Shown piece after piece: positions 17,132 to 29,963 of a stretch of DNA of 64,000 nt. Each line of letters begins with the position of its first letter. Within the stretch, counting starts at the first letter, position 1. A model generated the notes under the pieces. The model was not told where the DNA came from, made no database searches, and saw only the letters and a list, made by a program, of their open reading frames with translations. This stretch comes from Mortierella sp. BCC40632 (taxonomy: Eukaryota > Mortierellomycota > Mortierellomycetes > Mortierellales > Mortierellaceae). The stretch spans positions 1,616,001 to 1,680,000 of the forward strand of contig WAEK01000003.1 of assembly GCA_011634665.1 (NCBI GenBank). The letters are read 5' to 3'. The position numbers were made by a program, and so were the translations under genes.

Positions 17132-17206
17132 ATAGAGGGCAAAGGGATGAACAAAATGAAACTGACGTGGAGATGGGAAAATGGATGAGAGACCCAAACC
17201 AGATAG

Positions 17207-17312
17207 ACGGACGGATGGATGAATGTATGAATGGATGGATTTGGATGGATGGATGGATAAGAAGTGATGGATTTAATGGATTTAATGGATGATTTAATGG
17301 ATGGATGGATGG
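17207..17312 (+). repeat. GGAT-rich imperfect minisatellite
   Basis: Clusters of ggat units (atggatggatgg and similar) interrupted by gaatgtatga and tttaatgga variants, about 80 bp downstream of the AT array. Degenerate, so probably older than the AT run. Confidence 0.85.
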
Positions 17313-17962
17313 ACGCGGTGCTGGGCGGATGATGAACGCGGTGCGTGTGTCCGTCCCACAGCGGCCACAGCGGCCACGCAGAGGAGAGTGTCCTGTGCGT
17401 TTGCAGGCCCCGCCAGTGAGAAATGCTTATCCTGAACAAGGTTTCGTGTCGCTCCTCCAATGAATGAAGCCCCTTTTCCTTTTCCTGATCTCTTTTGTGC
17501 TCTCTCCTGTGGTCCTGCGGGGCTGTAAAAACGGCTCGCTCTAGCATTCCTAAAGAGTGCCTTTTTCTTTTCTTTTCTTTGTACACTGGGCTGGTAACCC
17601 ATGGATGAAATAGACATCATGACATTCCTCTCCCCACTCCCTACTCTCCGATCCATTGGGGGTGTGTACCCTTTTTTTTTCTAGCCCCAGCAGAAAGGGA
17701 CTAATCGATCCAAGAGATCCTCTTTCCGTCTGTGGTGTCGACGGTGTGCTTTCTCCCTGCCCTGGCTCTCCCCGTTTCTGGTGGGCACACCATCCCTTTG
17801 CCAGGAGTATGTCCTGGAGGTCGATGATGATGTCACTGCCTCTGCCTCTGCTTTTGTATCCCCTCCACCACCACCCTACCCGAGAGCTTCACTCGGTCAT
17901 AACGATTCAGTTTCTTAAGGTTACCTATATGTATATGTTTTATTGTTTTCCTCCGCACGGTT

Positions 17963-20917
17963 TTAATGGTGTTCCGACACCTCAAATGCTTGTCGTCCCC
18001 CCATTTGCTCGACCATTTTATCCACACGCTCTACAAGATCAGCCCTCCATCGCTTCATTTCGGCGTTTCCACCACAGAGCTTCCACCACCAGACCTGAAT
18101 CTGCATCTTCAGATCAATCTGCCATTCCCAGATCCATACAGTTCCGTACGCTAGACTTGGCATTGCCAATAATGTCAGCGCTAGCCAGAGACATACCAGC
18201 CTTCCCGTCGTCAATTCCCATCCATACATTTCCTCAATGAGGTCCCAATTGAGCGCAGCCCAGAAGGTCAAGAGCGAAGAGTACACGATGAAACATACAG
18301 GCATCAGTGCCAGCGACACAACAATCTTCCATGTAGCTATTACGTCACGGCCAGGCCACCGTGACACTGGAAGATAACTCTGGAAAGCCAACATTGCCTG
18401 TGCTCCCTTTGCCTTCCCTACCCATGTTGCCGACATTCCTACAGCACCAAACATGATTGTACCGGGTAGTGAGAGCAGGAAAAGTACTGGCAGTAGCAGC
18501 ATTGCCGGCAAAGTGAGCACCAGTGCCGCTAACAGACTTGGGTTTGTTGTCAGCTGACTGTCCCGTACATGCGAATTGTTTAGATGCTGGTCGTAAGCAT
18601 TGATATCCCTCTTGAGCTCCTCAACGGTAGGTGTCATTGCCGAATCGAGTTGAGCGTATCCTTTTGCAAACCGTCGGGTTAGCTCCAACTTTTGGGCAAC
18701 TGACAATTTCATCCCGGTACTATACAGTCGTCTTGTTGCCTTGTAGAGTCTGAGATCGTCATGGTTTGGTGCGTTCAGCGTTAGATTTTCCACTGCTCCA
18801 TAGAAAATTTGTAGTAGCTCCGTGCAAGCTAAGATGGCAAGGGGTGAATGATCATCACGAAAATACGGAAACACACTCTGTTAGTCAGTCAATGCATCAA
18901 CTCCATATTCGCAATAGCTTAATGCTCAACGGTAGGACATCTCCATTTCTGTCTCTTCTATCCATCATATTCATGTTCAATATCTCACCTTGCTTCTTTG
19001 CGTCTCCGCCTTCGCGAAACATCTCCACCAGTCGAGTAGGAACGGTGATCGGTGCGCCATAGTCCGCATAAAACCGAGATCGGAATCGATGCCGGTTAAA
19101 GAAATTCAATCCACAAGGAATGACCTTGAGATCTCTGCCTGGATTCTGTGCCAGGTAACCCAGTACCATGATAGTACATCCGTACTTGAAATCCAACAGA
19201 TGATAGTCATCACTAGAGACTCCTTCTGGGAAAACTGCCACCGTCCTGTTGTCTCCAAAATTTTTCCACACGCTCTCGTAGATCTTGGAATGGTCGATCG
19301 GACGTGTGTACTGGAACGAGCATGGATACCCTGGGAAATGGGACTTGATAAGTCCATTGCTTGGCACAGTAGTCGAGGCAAAGTTGGGTGTCGCCACAGG
19401 GGAGGTTGGTGACCGCATGGATGTGGGACTTGATCCATTCGCATTCTGGGATGAACCGAGACCACCATTCTCAAGGAAAACTGTTGATCCATTTTGGTGT
19501 TGGTATTGAGAATTCATTAGAGGAGTCGTCTCCTCTTCTTCAAAGTCTTCGTTTCCTGCCTCGACAGCAGAGCCAAGGACACTCGAGTATGTGGTCGAGT
19601 AGGACGAAAGCCTGGCAGCTGACTGGCCAATATGGTGTGGTGGTGGTGATGAGCCTTGGATACTCATCGGCACAACCGTAATGACCCGGTTCTCCAAACC
19701 TTCTGGCTGGGACAGACTCCGTGCAAAGGCTGCCGAGTGATCTAGTTGTGATCGCCGCAGAAGTGGTGTTGACTCGCTCGCATTGCTGTCCTTTGACGCC
19801 TTGGACGACTCTTGATTATCAGACTGGTTCCTGGAAGAGGTGGGGATGGAGAACCTCTTTTTAAAACGCTCAATCTCTGTCTTGTTCTTTCCGGTTGGCT
19901 CTGGTTGATATGCCTGGGCCTCAAGGGCTTGATTGATACCGACCCAGGTGTTGCCTCGCTCTACCCTGATCCGAAGCGATCCATAAGGAACGATCTTGTG
20001 CTGCTTTACGTATGCAATATCGCGCTCTGAGGTGAGCGATGCGGGGATCCATTTGAGGCCAGGAGGTTTAAACCGAACCTCGTGGTCATTGACTATCTCG
20101 GAGACGACACCGTAGCATTGGGTGACACGGCTATCGCGAGTCTCGTCCTCGAAGGAGCCACACTCGATGTAAATGGTGTCCCCGACGTTCAATTGCCAGC
20201 CAATGCCGTCCCCCGAAACCGAGCTCCCGTCCGTGGAAATGGTTACTGTCCCGTTTCCTGTGACCTTTTCTACATCCTGTGGCCTAGAACCGACAAGATC
20301 AATGTCCGCAGGGAAGAAAAGAAAGGTGAGTCGACCAAGTTGCACGGGGAGACCTGTTTGGTTGCACTCTTTTGGACGGAGTGACGCAAAGATGCAGTGC
20401 TCTGTTTCCTGCTAGTGTTTCGCGATAATGGCATCCCATTCAGGCCACATGTACTCTTTTTGACCCATTCGTCTTGGTTTCAAGTCCATTGTCTTTTGTT
20501 CCATGGACAAACCAAGGTCTTTTTTTTTCGGGGTTGTTCATCCGCTTGGAAAAAAAAAAAAAAAAAAAAAGCCTCACCCCCGTAATCCTCTTCTTCTTCC
20601 CTTCTTCCCTTCAATTACCTTAGTACAGGAATGGCGCCAATTTTTCTTGCAATCCCGCCAATGGCCGTCTTGAAGTTTGGTTGGGCCATCAAAAACGAGA
20701 TCTGGCCGGGGTAGGTTGCAAGTAGAGCCAGTCCATCGAGAAGGTAGTTGCCATGGTTCGCAATGACGAGCAGAGGCTCATCCATCGGGATCTGGGCTGT
20801 ATGGAAAGCATCGTAATCGCGGAAAAAGATATGGAAGAGCGTCCGACAAAGAAACTTGATAAAGCTGTACAGGCCGGGAATCTTGCGCCTCCGCACATGC
20901 ATCATGAGTTGAGGCAT
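17963..20917 (-). CDS. Glycerol-3-phosphate O-acyltransferase, SCT1/GPT2 type
   Basis: Exons 20917-20619, 20283-18989 and 18828-17963 give 820 codons (819 residues). The enzyme is expected to acylate sn-1 of glycerol-3-phosphate (or dihydroxyacetone phosphate), the first step of phospholipid and triacylglycerol synthesis at the ER or lipid droplets. Visible motifs: NHGNYLLDG near residue 50 (His-x5-Asp), GAIPVLRPQDV, FPEGVSSD and VIPCGLNFFNRHRFRSRF. Strongly hydrophobic C-terminal helices include LLAALVLTLPAMLLLPVLF and KIVVSLALMPVCFIVYSS. Between the motif blocks lie a substrate-domain extension and a serine-rich insert of roughly 150 residues. The splice sites were chosen because they restore IPVLR|PQDV and KKQ|ACTELL; longer open frames through these introns are read-through. 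The start is MPQLMM at 20917, with acaacaATG context. Length is close to yeast Sct1/Gpt2 (about 740-760). Confidence 0.9.
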
Positions 20918-21364
20918 TGTTGTGTTTTGCTTTGTGGGTATGTGGATGGAACGGCACAGCAGGGGATGAGAGCAAAACGAGGCGGCAACACCTGCACAAA
21001 AAAAAAAAGGACCGACTGGCCGTTCACTGGCAGTGTACCTGCACCAGGGGCAAGGTGTTCGAGGGGGGAATGCAAAGGGGTCTGTCCAGGAGGTGTGAGT
21101 GACCTGAACAGCAGGATGGGTATGACTATGCAAAGATTGATGGATGACAGGTGGGATGGATGAGACGGGACGAAATGGGATGAGGTGGGCTGAGTGAGAT
21201 GGGATGGATGAAATGGGATGGATGAAATGGGATGGGATGAGATAGGTCCGCGGAGAAGGTTAATCGATGGCGTCAAGAGACAATCGTGTTGCGGCCGTGT
21301 GGAGAAAGGGTGAGAAAAATAAAAAGGAAAGAAGACTCGGTCGCGCCAAGACGGGAAAATGGCG

Positions 21365-21441
<77 letters not shown>

Positions 21442-22668
21442 AGAAAGAGAGAAAGAGAGAGAAAGAGAGAGAAAAAAAGAGAAAGAACGATAGCATGGCA
21501 CCCTTTTGGCCTATCGTGATGGGCTTCCTTTTTTTTTTCCTTCAATCTCAACTCTGTTTTCCGCCTTGAGTCGATCGCCTGCAGCATCGTAGGCCCATGC
21601 CAAGACCAAGGAGGGCCCAAGTGCCACATAATACCCAGCCCTCTGATACCCGAGTGTCCTGTGTTGATACAATACAGTTGTGTGGTATGGAAGATGTATC
21701 GCTCTCTTTGATCTACCCTTATTGTTATTGTTGTTGTTTTTTGCGCGGGCCTCCTTGCCAGGCACCAGGCACCACGCGCTCGCCCACTGCTCTCTCTCTC
21801 TCTCTCTTTCTTACTCTTTCTCGTCCTCCACACAGCAGCTGGCTCTTTTCTTTGCGATCACAATCGAGTGCTCCGATGAAAAAAAGTCTAGTTGGCTCAG
21901 ATGAGACTCAAAAAAGTCCCTACGTTCTCCGTTGCTCTTTTGCTGCCTCAGGCAACTTTTCTCTCTTTCTCTTTCTTTCTCTCTCACGCCATCAACAAAC
22001 TCTTGCTCGCTCCGCTCACATAAGCCAAACCTTGTCCTGGAAAGGCCCCACTGCGGCCGCCAACTTTTCCCTTCACGTGTCCAGTCTGATCTCGCAGCAG
22101 ATCGGTAAAGAAAAACACGGAATGATGTATGAGGCACCATGAAATAGACATGGGATGTAAGAGCGAGAAGACATGAGTATCTTTACTGGCTCTTTTTTGC
22201 ATCCCTACCGGCCTGGCCTCCTCCCCTGGCCCCTTCTCTCCCTCAAGGAGGAGTACTCAAATGGACAGACCCGTGTTTGCACACTGTCGACCTCCCCCTC
22301 TCCCTTTTTTTTTCTTTTCCCGCCAATGGGTCCTAGAGAGAGCGTGAGAGATCACGCCGTCACATCTCTGTCTCTTTTCTCTTGTATAAATACATGGTGC
22401 GCGACAACACACAAGTGGCCTGACCCACCCCTTCTAGGCGCGTGCTTCTCTCCGATACCCCCCACTCCATCCCCACCTCTCTGTCTCTTCCCTTTAGTCC
22501 ATTCGCATTCTTCACTCCTTAAGAGTCCTTTTCAATAATGTGGTCATTGTTCACGATAGCACAGAGGATGAGAAATGGCAGGCACGCCCATTTGTATTAT
22601 CATTGTTGTTGTTTTTTTTAAAAAAAAATACATAGTTCACCTATCGATCGCTCTATCTCTTCGATGTC
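20918..22668. other. 1.75-kb spacer, purine-rich
   Basis: Promoter side of the acyltransferase gene and 3' side of the next minus-strand gene. Contains the (GA)n array at 21367-21480 and a GGGATGGATGAAAT-like tandem stretch at 21140-21240. No exon with convincing coding features seen. Confidence 0.6.
21367..21480 (+). repeat. (GA)n array with imperfect tail
   Basis: About 70 bp of perfect GA dinucleotides followed by gagaaagagaga variants up to about 21480. All purine on the plus strand. Confidence 0.95.
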
Positions 22669-23802
22669 TCAGCGGCAGGACCCAGAACTAAAGGCTGCTG
22701 TTGCTGTTACGGGCATCGTCATGGCCTTGGATTGCAATTTCCTTGCTGGCAGTGTACTATATCCATCAAAACTATGATCTGGTCCAAATCCATCTCCATA
22801 GCCAACCAAAGCCATTGGCGCAGTCGAGATGGGCTCCATCTTCGTTGACATGGCAAGTGGTTGTCTTGTCTGGCCAAGCCCGAACTCTTGGCATGTAGAG
22901 CGATTGTTACTGCCATGTGGGTCACATCCTGCGCAACAGCGACGATATCCTGACGCATACCTTGGTAGCGCTCCCCCTTCAACGAATCGGGCCCCGCTCA
23001 AGTCACGGCCTGGTGTACTCTCAAGACTGAAAGAGCCACTGGCTCGTCGGAGACCAGGGATAGGCGAGTCTGCAGGTTGAGGACCAATATCCGTGACGAT
23101 ATATTGACGGAGGTCGGATGTCCACTGGAAGGCACCTTGGTGTAGGGAGTGACTCCACATCGTTGGAAGCGACCCACAGCTATAACCTTTTCGGTGATTG
23201 TGGTTAGGAGTGTGTTTATGCGAATGTGAGTTCTTTTGAGTGTGGTAGCAAGGATGCTCATCGACCATGCCTTCGCTGCTGTTTTTGTCATTTATGCTAC
23301 TGCTATTGTTATTATTGGACCACCCGGGTAGAGATGGTGGAATATCGAATCCTTGCGTAAGAATATGGCCAGAGCCATGGCGTGGCCCATGACCACGCGG
23401 AGACGAAGCTGCTGAGGAATCAGAAGAAGAAGAATAGGTGGCCGAGGGTGGAGTCGAGGCCAGAGGCGAAGTCGCTGAGGGGGATGTGGACAGGACTGCG
23501 GTGCCAGTCGTGGGTAGAAATGGTGTTGTCCGAGCAGGCAACGAGATTTTAATCGATGGTCGCTTCTTTTTCCGCTCACTCTTGGTTGTCGATATCGTGG
23601 TTTTGGGATGACCAGAGAAACAAAACTCGGCTTCAGCTTCTTGTTCTGCACCAGGGATCTCAACAATGGTAGAGAGAGGAGCTATGGAATAGTCGAGAGG
23701 ATGAAGGGAGCGCTCGTGCTCTTGGTTTGGTCCAGAGTCTTGATCGACGACTTCCATGGGTGCTGCTGTTTGATGCGGCGTTTGCAAGGTCTGATTTGAC
23801 AT
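22669..23802 (-). CDS. Disordered protein of unknown function
   Basis: A single open frame of 377 residues from the ATG at 23802 (MSNQTLQTPHQ) to a TGA at 22669. Composition is Ser, Pro, Thr, His and Asn-rich, with a basic patch (KSERKKKRPSIKISLPAR), homopolymeric NNNNSSS, a His-rich stretch (HSHKHTPNHNHRKG) and a small Cys cluster (YRRCCAGCDPHG, then STC). No domain recognised. A good acceptor (cactgcag) lies about 17 bases before the ATG and a gtaaca donor with a CTAAT-like branch site lies further upstream. So either a 5' UTR intron exists or extra N-terminal coding exons lie near 23890-24097, where a hydrophobic frame is open. Probably a regulatory or signalling protein, but that is only composition-based. 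Confidence 0.55.
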   Translation of the reverse strand: MSNQTLQTPHQTAAPMEVVDQDSGPNQEHERSLHPLDYSIAPLSTIVEIPGAEQEAEAEFCFSGHPKTTISTTKSERKKKRPSIKISLPARTTPFLPTTGTAVLSTSPSATSPLASTPPSATYSSSSDSSAASSPRGHGPRHGSGHILTQGFDIPPSLPGWSNNNNSSSINDKNSSEGMVDEHPCYHTQKNSHSHKHTPNHNHRKGYSCGSLPTMWSHSLHQGAFQWTSDLRQYIVTDIGPQPADSPIPGLRRASGSFSLESTPGRDLSGARFVEGGALPRYASGYRRCCAGCDPHGSNNRSTCQEFGLGQTRQPLAMSTKMEPISTAPMALVGYGDGFGPDHSFDGYSTLPARKLQSKAMTMPVTATAAFSSGSCR

Positions 23803-24701
23803 ATTGAGGCAGGGGTCCTGCAGTGAAGGTGGTGCGTGTGGCAATGGGCGAAGGTGAGGTATCTGGATTGATTAGTGCCTGTGTCGATGATGTTACCGAG
23901 CAGCTCTGTGGGTCGGTATCTGTAGGAGAAGGGCAGGTGGAGATTATATTGAATAGGACTGGGGCAATGAGGAGAAGTACGATAGAGAAAGAGAGAGAGA
24001 AAGAGCGAGTGGGAGAGTGAGAGTGAGAGAGGAAGGAAGAGAGACAGCGTGTGTATTTAAGGAAAAAAACACAGTTGCAGGAGAAAAGGGCTGACAAGGG
24101 TCATTCGAGCAACACGGTTCGATGCGACTGACCCTTTGGCCAATTTCTATATCGGCCATTTTGGTCAGAGTGCGACCTTTAGATTGCCAAGTAGTTGAGG
24201 AGGCCGCGATGGTCAGCATTGACCATGGCCACGGCCCACCATTGTCTCCACGTCCGCATTCTCCTTTAACCCTTGCAGCCCGCAGGCAGCCCTTCCAGTT
24301 CCTGCGACATGGTGGACAGATAGACGGAAGGACGTGAGGACGGGCAGGTCTGCTCCTCCTTCCACTTTGACCCCATGCCACAGGGTCATTCGCCCGGTCA
24401 CCCGCTGGGCCATTGCCCGCCAATGTTCGTCCTCTTCTATCGACTCGCTTTTTCCGCACTTCTGTTCTTCCAGTAACTTTGTCTCTCGACGCCTTTGCTC
24501 ATCACCCCTCTTTGCCTCGCTATCCTTCCTCATCCTGCCCGATCCTTCCTTTCTACTCTGTGGCAGAATTATGCTCCTTTCTTTCTATTCTCTGTCTCTC
24601 TCTCTCTCACTCTCTCTCTCTCTTTGTGATTTCCGTCCGTGCAATAGTCTCTGCGCATGTCTGTGCCATGAGAGGGGCGAAGTGGACAAGCAAGAAACAA
24701 G

Positions 24702-24704
<3 letters not shown>

Positions 24705-24754
<50 letters not shown>
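24705..24754 (+). repeat. (GA)n array
   Basis: About 50 bp of perfect GA dinucleotides in the divergent spacer. A 16-bp segment at 24377-24392 upstream recurs near another GA array at 46850. Confidence 0.95.
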
Positions 24755-24757
<3 letters not shown>

Positions 24758-25744
24758 CCAGCGTGCAAAGCAATCAATCTACACAGGATCTACAAAGCTC
24801 TGTTTGTTGATGTGGTAGCCCAGATCGGTCGCTTTGCTCCCTGTGATGGCATTACGACCATGTGTTTTAATCGATACTCTCAGCCTTGGTCCAAGAAGAG
24901 AGAGAGAGAGAGAGAGAGAGATGGTGCTCCAAAGCCTTAAGGATACGGGAGCCTGTTCACTTGATCCTTCTTCTCACGATCCCATCCCAAGTACCGCCTT
25001 CATGCGATGATGCATTTCATCTCATCCACTCACAGACGAAGACGACCACGACTAACTCTGAAAAAAAAAAAAAAACACGCACGCCCGCTTGAGTCTCTAG
25101 TGATCGCTCCCATCTTGTTTATCTCGACCTGGTTGCGATAGACGCCAAGTGTAGATCCTCTGTGTGGTCCTCTCGGACTTGCTCTTCCTCTGATGCATTG
25201 ATCCGTCCTTTTTTTTTTTTTTGTACAAAGGCCAAGTCTACACCGTACATGTTGGAAAGACCACATTTATCAATCAGAGAAGTCTAGGCACGACTGAGCG
25301 AAAAAATATATATATAGGGAAAACAGAGCGTGGGAGGAAGAAAGGTGTGTAAAGGAAAAGGGAGCTTACAGGGCCATGCGTTGGGGATTGCTATGGCTCT
25401 GTAGGATATCTACGAGCGACATGCACGAAGACGCGTTTGGCGGGGCGGAGGGGCCAAAGGGTGGGATGGTCTACCAGAGGACAGAAGTATGGGATAGACC
25501 CAGAGGAGCTTGTGTCTCTTTCTTGTACTCTTGTTCTATGTTGCACACGGTCCAGTTTCTGGAGAGAGAGAGAGAGAGAGAGAGAGAAGGCAAGGACAAG
25601 GAGAGAGAGAGAGCACCATTTGGGGCACATGACAGGGATCGCACAAGAAAGAAGAATGCCGTGGCTGCACTCGAGTGGCTACGACAGAAGACCCAACTGG
25701 GAATCGACCCTGCGTCTCTCCTTCAAGAGAGAGAGAGCGAGAGC

Positions 25745-25749
<5 letters not shown>

Positions 25750-25780
<31 letters not shown>
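25750..25780 (+). repeat. (GACA)n tract
   Basis: Seven or eight GACA tetranucleotides following a GA/GC-rich purine run. Confidence 0.95.
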
Positions 25781-25959
25781 GGGGCGATGAGGCTAAAGAC
25801 GCGTCTGGTCTGCCCACGAATGGGGTGAGAGCATCCAAGAGAGAAAGAGAAAAAAAAAGTCATTCAACGCGATGGACATGCCATCACCCAATAGACACAC
25901 ACGGTCTCTCGGCGCAGCCATCCTTTACTCCCTTTCTTTTCTTTTTCTTTTCTTTCCTT

Positions 25960-25961
<2 letters not shown>

Positions 25962-26032
<71 letters not shown>
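25962..26032 (+). promoter_or_regulatory. Long pyrimidine (CT)n tract upstream of lectin gene
   Basis: About 70 bp of CT dinucleotides, flanked by further CTTTT-rich pyrimidine up to about 26065, ending some 50 bp before the lectin start codon. Pyrimidine tracts directly upstream of start codons are common in highly expressed fungal genes, so a core-promoter or UTR role is plausible. This is inference from position only. Confidence 0.5.
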
Positions 26033-26036
<4 letters not shown>

Positions 26037-26114
26037 TCTCTCTCTCTTCCCCCCTTTTTCCCTGTCTCCTACAAACACCCCCTGTCCTCCCGTCCAAAGT
26101 CAAAGTCGGCCGCC

Positions 26115-26968
26115 ATGAAGACGACCACTCTGCTTGTGCCTCTCTTTCTCATCTCCACAGCTGCTGCATGGGGCCGTGATCCTTCCACATCCTCTTCATC
26201 CAAAAACGAGCAATTCGATCAACCTGCTGCCAAGCGCCGGTACGATTACAAACAATCTCTCAAGAAGCCATTCCAATACGAGGGCGTTCTCCCATACTGG
26301 ACACATCATGGCAGTTAAGCTCCTGCTCATTCTTAAATACGCCCTTGTTGACATCATTGACCGCATTCACCCCTTTTGCTGGCGCGCGTCCTAAAACTGC
26401 CCCCCCCTTTCCCTTTCTCTTTCTCTTTTCGCTTTTCGCTTTCCTCTTTTCTTTTTTCTCTATTCTCTTTTCTCTTTCTCTTGTCAATGCTTTTGTACAG
26501 ACTCGTTTGTTGCACTTGACTTTATCCGGTTGACCCCTTCGGTTCATCAGCTCTGGGGCTCGGTCTGGCGCGAGACACCGAACGAATACAAGGAGTGGGA
26601 GGTCGAGTTCTCGATCAAGGCCTATGGACAATCACACATTGGTGGCCGTGGGTTCGCGTTCTGGTACACGAAGGACAAGGAGAAGCAGTTGGAAGGTGGC
26701 GGTGGGCCCGTCTTTGGAAACCAGGACAAGTGGACAGGCCTGGGTCTGTTCATGGACAGCAGTGATCCAGCCAATCAGGTACTTGCACAACATCCCTCTC
26801 TCAATTGTTCGTCCCTTTGAGAGAGAGAGAGAGTCCCCTTTGCCAACACTCGGATGTAGAAGAGGCATACTCTTTGTGTATTTCCATGTTCTTGTTTGTG
26901 GTGTGTCCTATGAGATTGCAGGGAACACGGTTGTTTGCGCGGATTCTGTCATTTCTCCCCGTTTGTCT

Positions 26969-27007
<39 letters not shown>

Positions 27008-28646
27008 GAGAGCCGCATCCTCGTGTTCGTGCTCGGCGTTGCTCCACATCACGCACTTGCTAACCTTCCTTCTCCTGTGCTCTGCTCTCCTTCTTTTCTT
27101 CCACAACATCATCGCGAACAGAGGAGACAACCAGTCGTGTACGGGATCCTGAACGACGGAACTAAGTCATTCCCGTCTAACCCAACAGCCAACAACAACA
27201 ACGACGGAGGTTGTCTTCGAGACTATAAGAACTCTCCTGTACCCACCGTTGTCCGAGTCTCTTATATTGGACAAACTCTCAGGGTTTCCATCGACCCTCT
27301 GAACAAGGGCAAGCGCTTGGTGACTTGTTTTGAGTTAAAGAATGTGGACCTGCCCAGTGGCTATTACTTTGGAGTCTCTGTAAGTAAAATCCTTGTTTTG
27401 TTTTTTTTATTTGTGGACAGGGCAAGCATAGAAGCCAAAGGTACAGGCCAGGAGGTATAATAACACAAAAATTTGACCGTTACACGTATTATTAATCGGA
27501 ATAGGCCGAGTCTGCATTGTCAGGAACCCCTGATGACCACGATTTGTATTCGTTTGAAGTGTATGAAGTGAATCCTCCTCCCAAGACCTCTGTAAGTATC
27601 TTTCGGCTCAGCAAGTTAGCCAGGCTACATACATGTTCCAAGACATGCCATCTTTTTAGGGAATCTGACCACCCTTTCTTTTTTCCTAAAACCGACATTT
27701 GTGTCATAGAAAAACTTGAGGCCTCACGAAGAAGAGATGATTAGGAAAGGAAAGGAGGTCAAGCTGGACGAGGAAGATAAGGCAACATTCGAGGAAGTGC
27801 AGAAGATTGTCGAGGAGCAGGAGCAAAAGATTAAAGAAGAAAAGGATGGAGGTTTTATGTTGTCGCCAGTAAGTTGTTCCCCACCTGATTTTCTTAATGA
27901 CATCTTTTACTGTATTTGAAGCACTGCCTAAACATATTCCTCATATTCATTCTCTTTTACTCTCTCTCTCTCTCTCTCTCTCATTGTTATGATGTTTGCC
28001 CATTGTGCTCTGGTCCTATTTTGTCATTGTTCCATCTTTGCCCCTCGTTTGCGTTATCTGACAACGGCAAATAGACAGAGGTGGTTGGTATTGTGAGCAA
28101 GACACAATTCCAGATCATTGACTCGCTCAATACTATCCACAATAAGCTCGAGACGCTGGGTGCGCCTGCTCAACCCCCAGCATCAACATCCAAGAGTATG
28201 GATGAGATTAACTACAAGTTGAACAACATGGCATCGTCACTGCAGTCAATGAATAAGGTGGTCATGGGCCTAGTTGAACATATCATGGATGATGGTGGTT
28301 CGCGTGGCTCGAATTCACATGAAATGGCCAAGGTTCTGAGAGATGAGCTAAGGACCCTGAATGCCAAGATGGAAGATATTGATGTAAGAACTCTTTTTCT
28401 TCCTTTACTTTCCTGCCTTGCCTTGGATGTCTTCGAGCTCTTTTTCTAGTCATATTCTAACATGTGTATTTTGGTTACTTTTAGTCACGGCAATCGCAGC
28501 AGCACCAGCTCACGCAGAAGCATTTGGTCAAGTCCAACTCATGGGTAGTCTATGTCTTTGGCTGGATCGCAGCTCAGGGAGCAGGCTTCTGGATCTATGC
28601 CTGGTACAAGAAGCGGTTGGAGTACAGCGAAAAGAAGTTTATCTAA
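26115..28646 (+). CDS. ERGIC-53/Emp47-like L-type lectin cargo receptor
   Basis: Seven exons (26115-26313, 26501-26778, 27122-27379, 27505-27591, 27710-27868, 28075-28383, 28485-28646) join to 484 codons (483 residues). The start has a strong context (cggccgccATG) and opens a signal peptide (TTLLVPLFLISTAAAWG). The lectin domain spans roughly residues 45-300: WTHHGNSFVALDFIRL, GGRGFAFWYT, WTGLGLFMDSSDPAN, a conserved GCLRDYKN, and SGYYFGVSASE with DDHDLYSFEVYEV. A charged coiled-coil stalk follows, then one transmembrane helix (WVVYVFGWIAAQGAGFWIYAW). The last four residues are KKFI, a dilysine ER-retrieval signal that binds COPI. The family carries N-glycosylated cargo from ER to Golgi. The first intron has a gttaag donor; its phase restores HHG-N-SF as in the family. 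Confidence 0.93.
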
Positions 28647-29519
28647 AAAAGTTCTTTGAGGAGTTATGTGGAGGAGGTAAGGTAGTAGAGGAGAGGAGGT
28701 CAAGCAAAGTAAATGGCAAGATTTAGATCTGACCGAGGGGGGTCTCCTGCAGAAAGAAAGGTGCAAGAAATTTGGTCAAGTTGTATTAAAAAAAAAACCA
28801 AATCTTCACTCTCATTTCACTGCTCACATTCTAATTTCGCTGGACTATCCCATCTGCAGAGCATGCTCGCCCATGGACCAACTCCTGATGAATGAGAATC
28901 AAGGAAATGAAGAAAAAAAGAGAATGCCATCTGAAAACCAATAGCATCCAAAACGAGCCATCTTTGGCCGAAACCACATCTGTTGGGGAACAGGACAAGT
29001 CTGTTCGTACGACTCAACATTCACTGCTGAAATGGTCCTGGATAGGGTCTTCCTCCGTCTCATCGAGTCGTCGCTCGTTGGTAGGGTTTGGCCAGGCCAA
29101 ATAGACCGAGTGCAACTCCTCCCTCCTCCCCTTGGTCCACCTGTTTTACTGTTCCATTGCGCTGGAGCAGACAGTCATCTCAATAGACCCCGATTCTCTC
29201 GTGAGCAGGATGGATCAACGGTAATTTAAGGCATCCCAATGCGTCGGACACGCCTTCTATGGCTCTCCTGGCCAGAGTGCTCTCTTTGCTTGTGGTAATG
29301 CTCGGTTATTGTCCTCATAATGAGCGGAGGGGATGGCGTCCTCTGTTGAGAGTCATTGCCGAGCTCAATCGTCGAGCTCTGCGTGTTCCTGTGTCTGATA
29401 CCAAGTGGGCCTCTAAGAGGGACGGATCGATCTCTTCAATGGAAGTCCAATGGAAGTGGTTTCCAACTCTATTCCACATTGAGTGTCGGTCTGTCCCGCC
29501 TCCGCTTCCCTTCCACTCT

Positions 29520-29520
<1 letters not shown>

Positions 29521-29583
<63 letters not shown>
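29521..29583 (+). repeat. (CT)n array
   Basis: Perfect CT dinucleotides, about 63 bp, followed by a short GT run (tgtgtgtgtctg). Confidence 0.95.
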
Positions 29584-29586
<3 letters not shown>

Positions 29587-29963
29587 GTGTGTGTGTCTGC
29601 TCGTGAGAATGTCTACCACGAAAAAAAAAAAAAAAAGACGCAGGCAGGCCCAAAGAAAGTGCCCTGAGACTCCCAGACAGACGCTCGAGGATTGCGGCAA
29701 ATCTTTGACAATGGAGCGTGAATAAGTTGTCTCGACTGGTCTTTGTCAGCCCCAGGTGTTTCCCCTATATAGGTTGCTTGTTCCTGCCATCTTTCTTTTT
29801 CTTTTTTTTTTCTTCTCCAGACTCTTAGCCTAACCATCCTCACCTCTTTCCTGTTCCCACCTTTCCTACTTCAGCAGACAATCCTTCCATTTCCAGGCAA
29901 ACAAGACAAGGAAACTCTACCGAGCACCACTCCTCGCATCCACGACCCATCTTTCATTCGTTC

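Larger units (their letters stand above)
23803..26114. other. 2.3-kb divergent intergenic region with GA/CT arrays
   Basis: Lies between a minus-strand gene and a plus-strand gene, so it should hold both promoters. Contains GA arrays at 24705-24754 and 24895-24920, GA and GACA tracts at 25560-25620 and 25730-25780, and the CT array at 25962-26032. Open frames here are Arg-Glu or Ser-Leu repeats translated from these arrays and are not genes. Confidence 0.65.

Noticed and set aside
18897..20345. Continuous 482-codon frame as a stand-alone gene
   Set aside because: It is the central acyltransferase exon with intron read-through at both ends; splicing at 20283 and 18989 restores family motifs.
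23660..24097. 145-codon minus frame with a signal-peptide-like stretch
   Set aside because: Overlaps the disordered-protein gene out of frame and lacks family support; kept only as a possible upstream exon in that entry.
25660..25720. Reverse-strand tRNA candidate from gggaatcgaccc
   Set aside because: T-loop lacks the TTC core and the expected D and anticodon arms fall in GA repeats.
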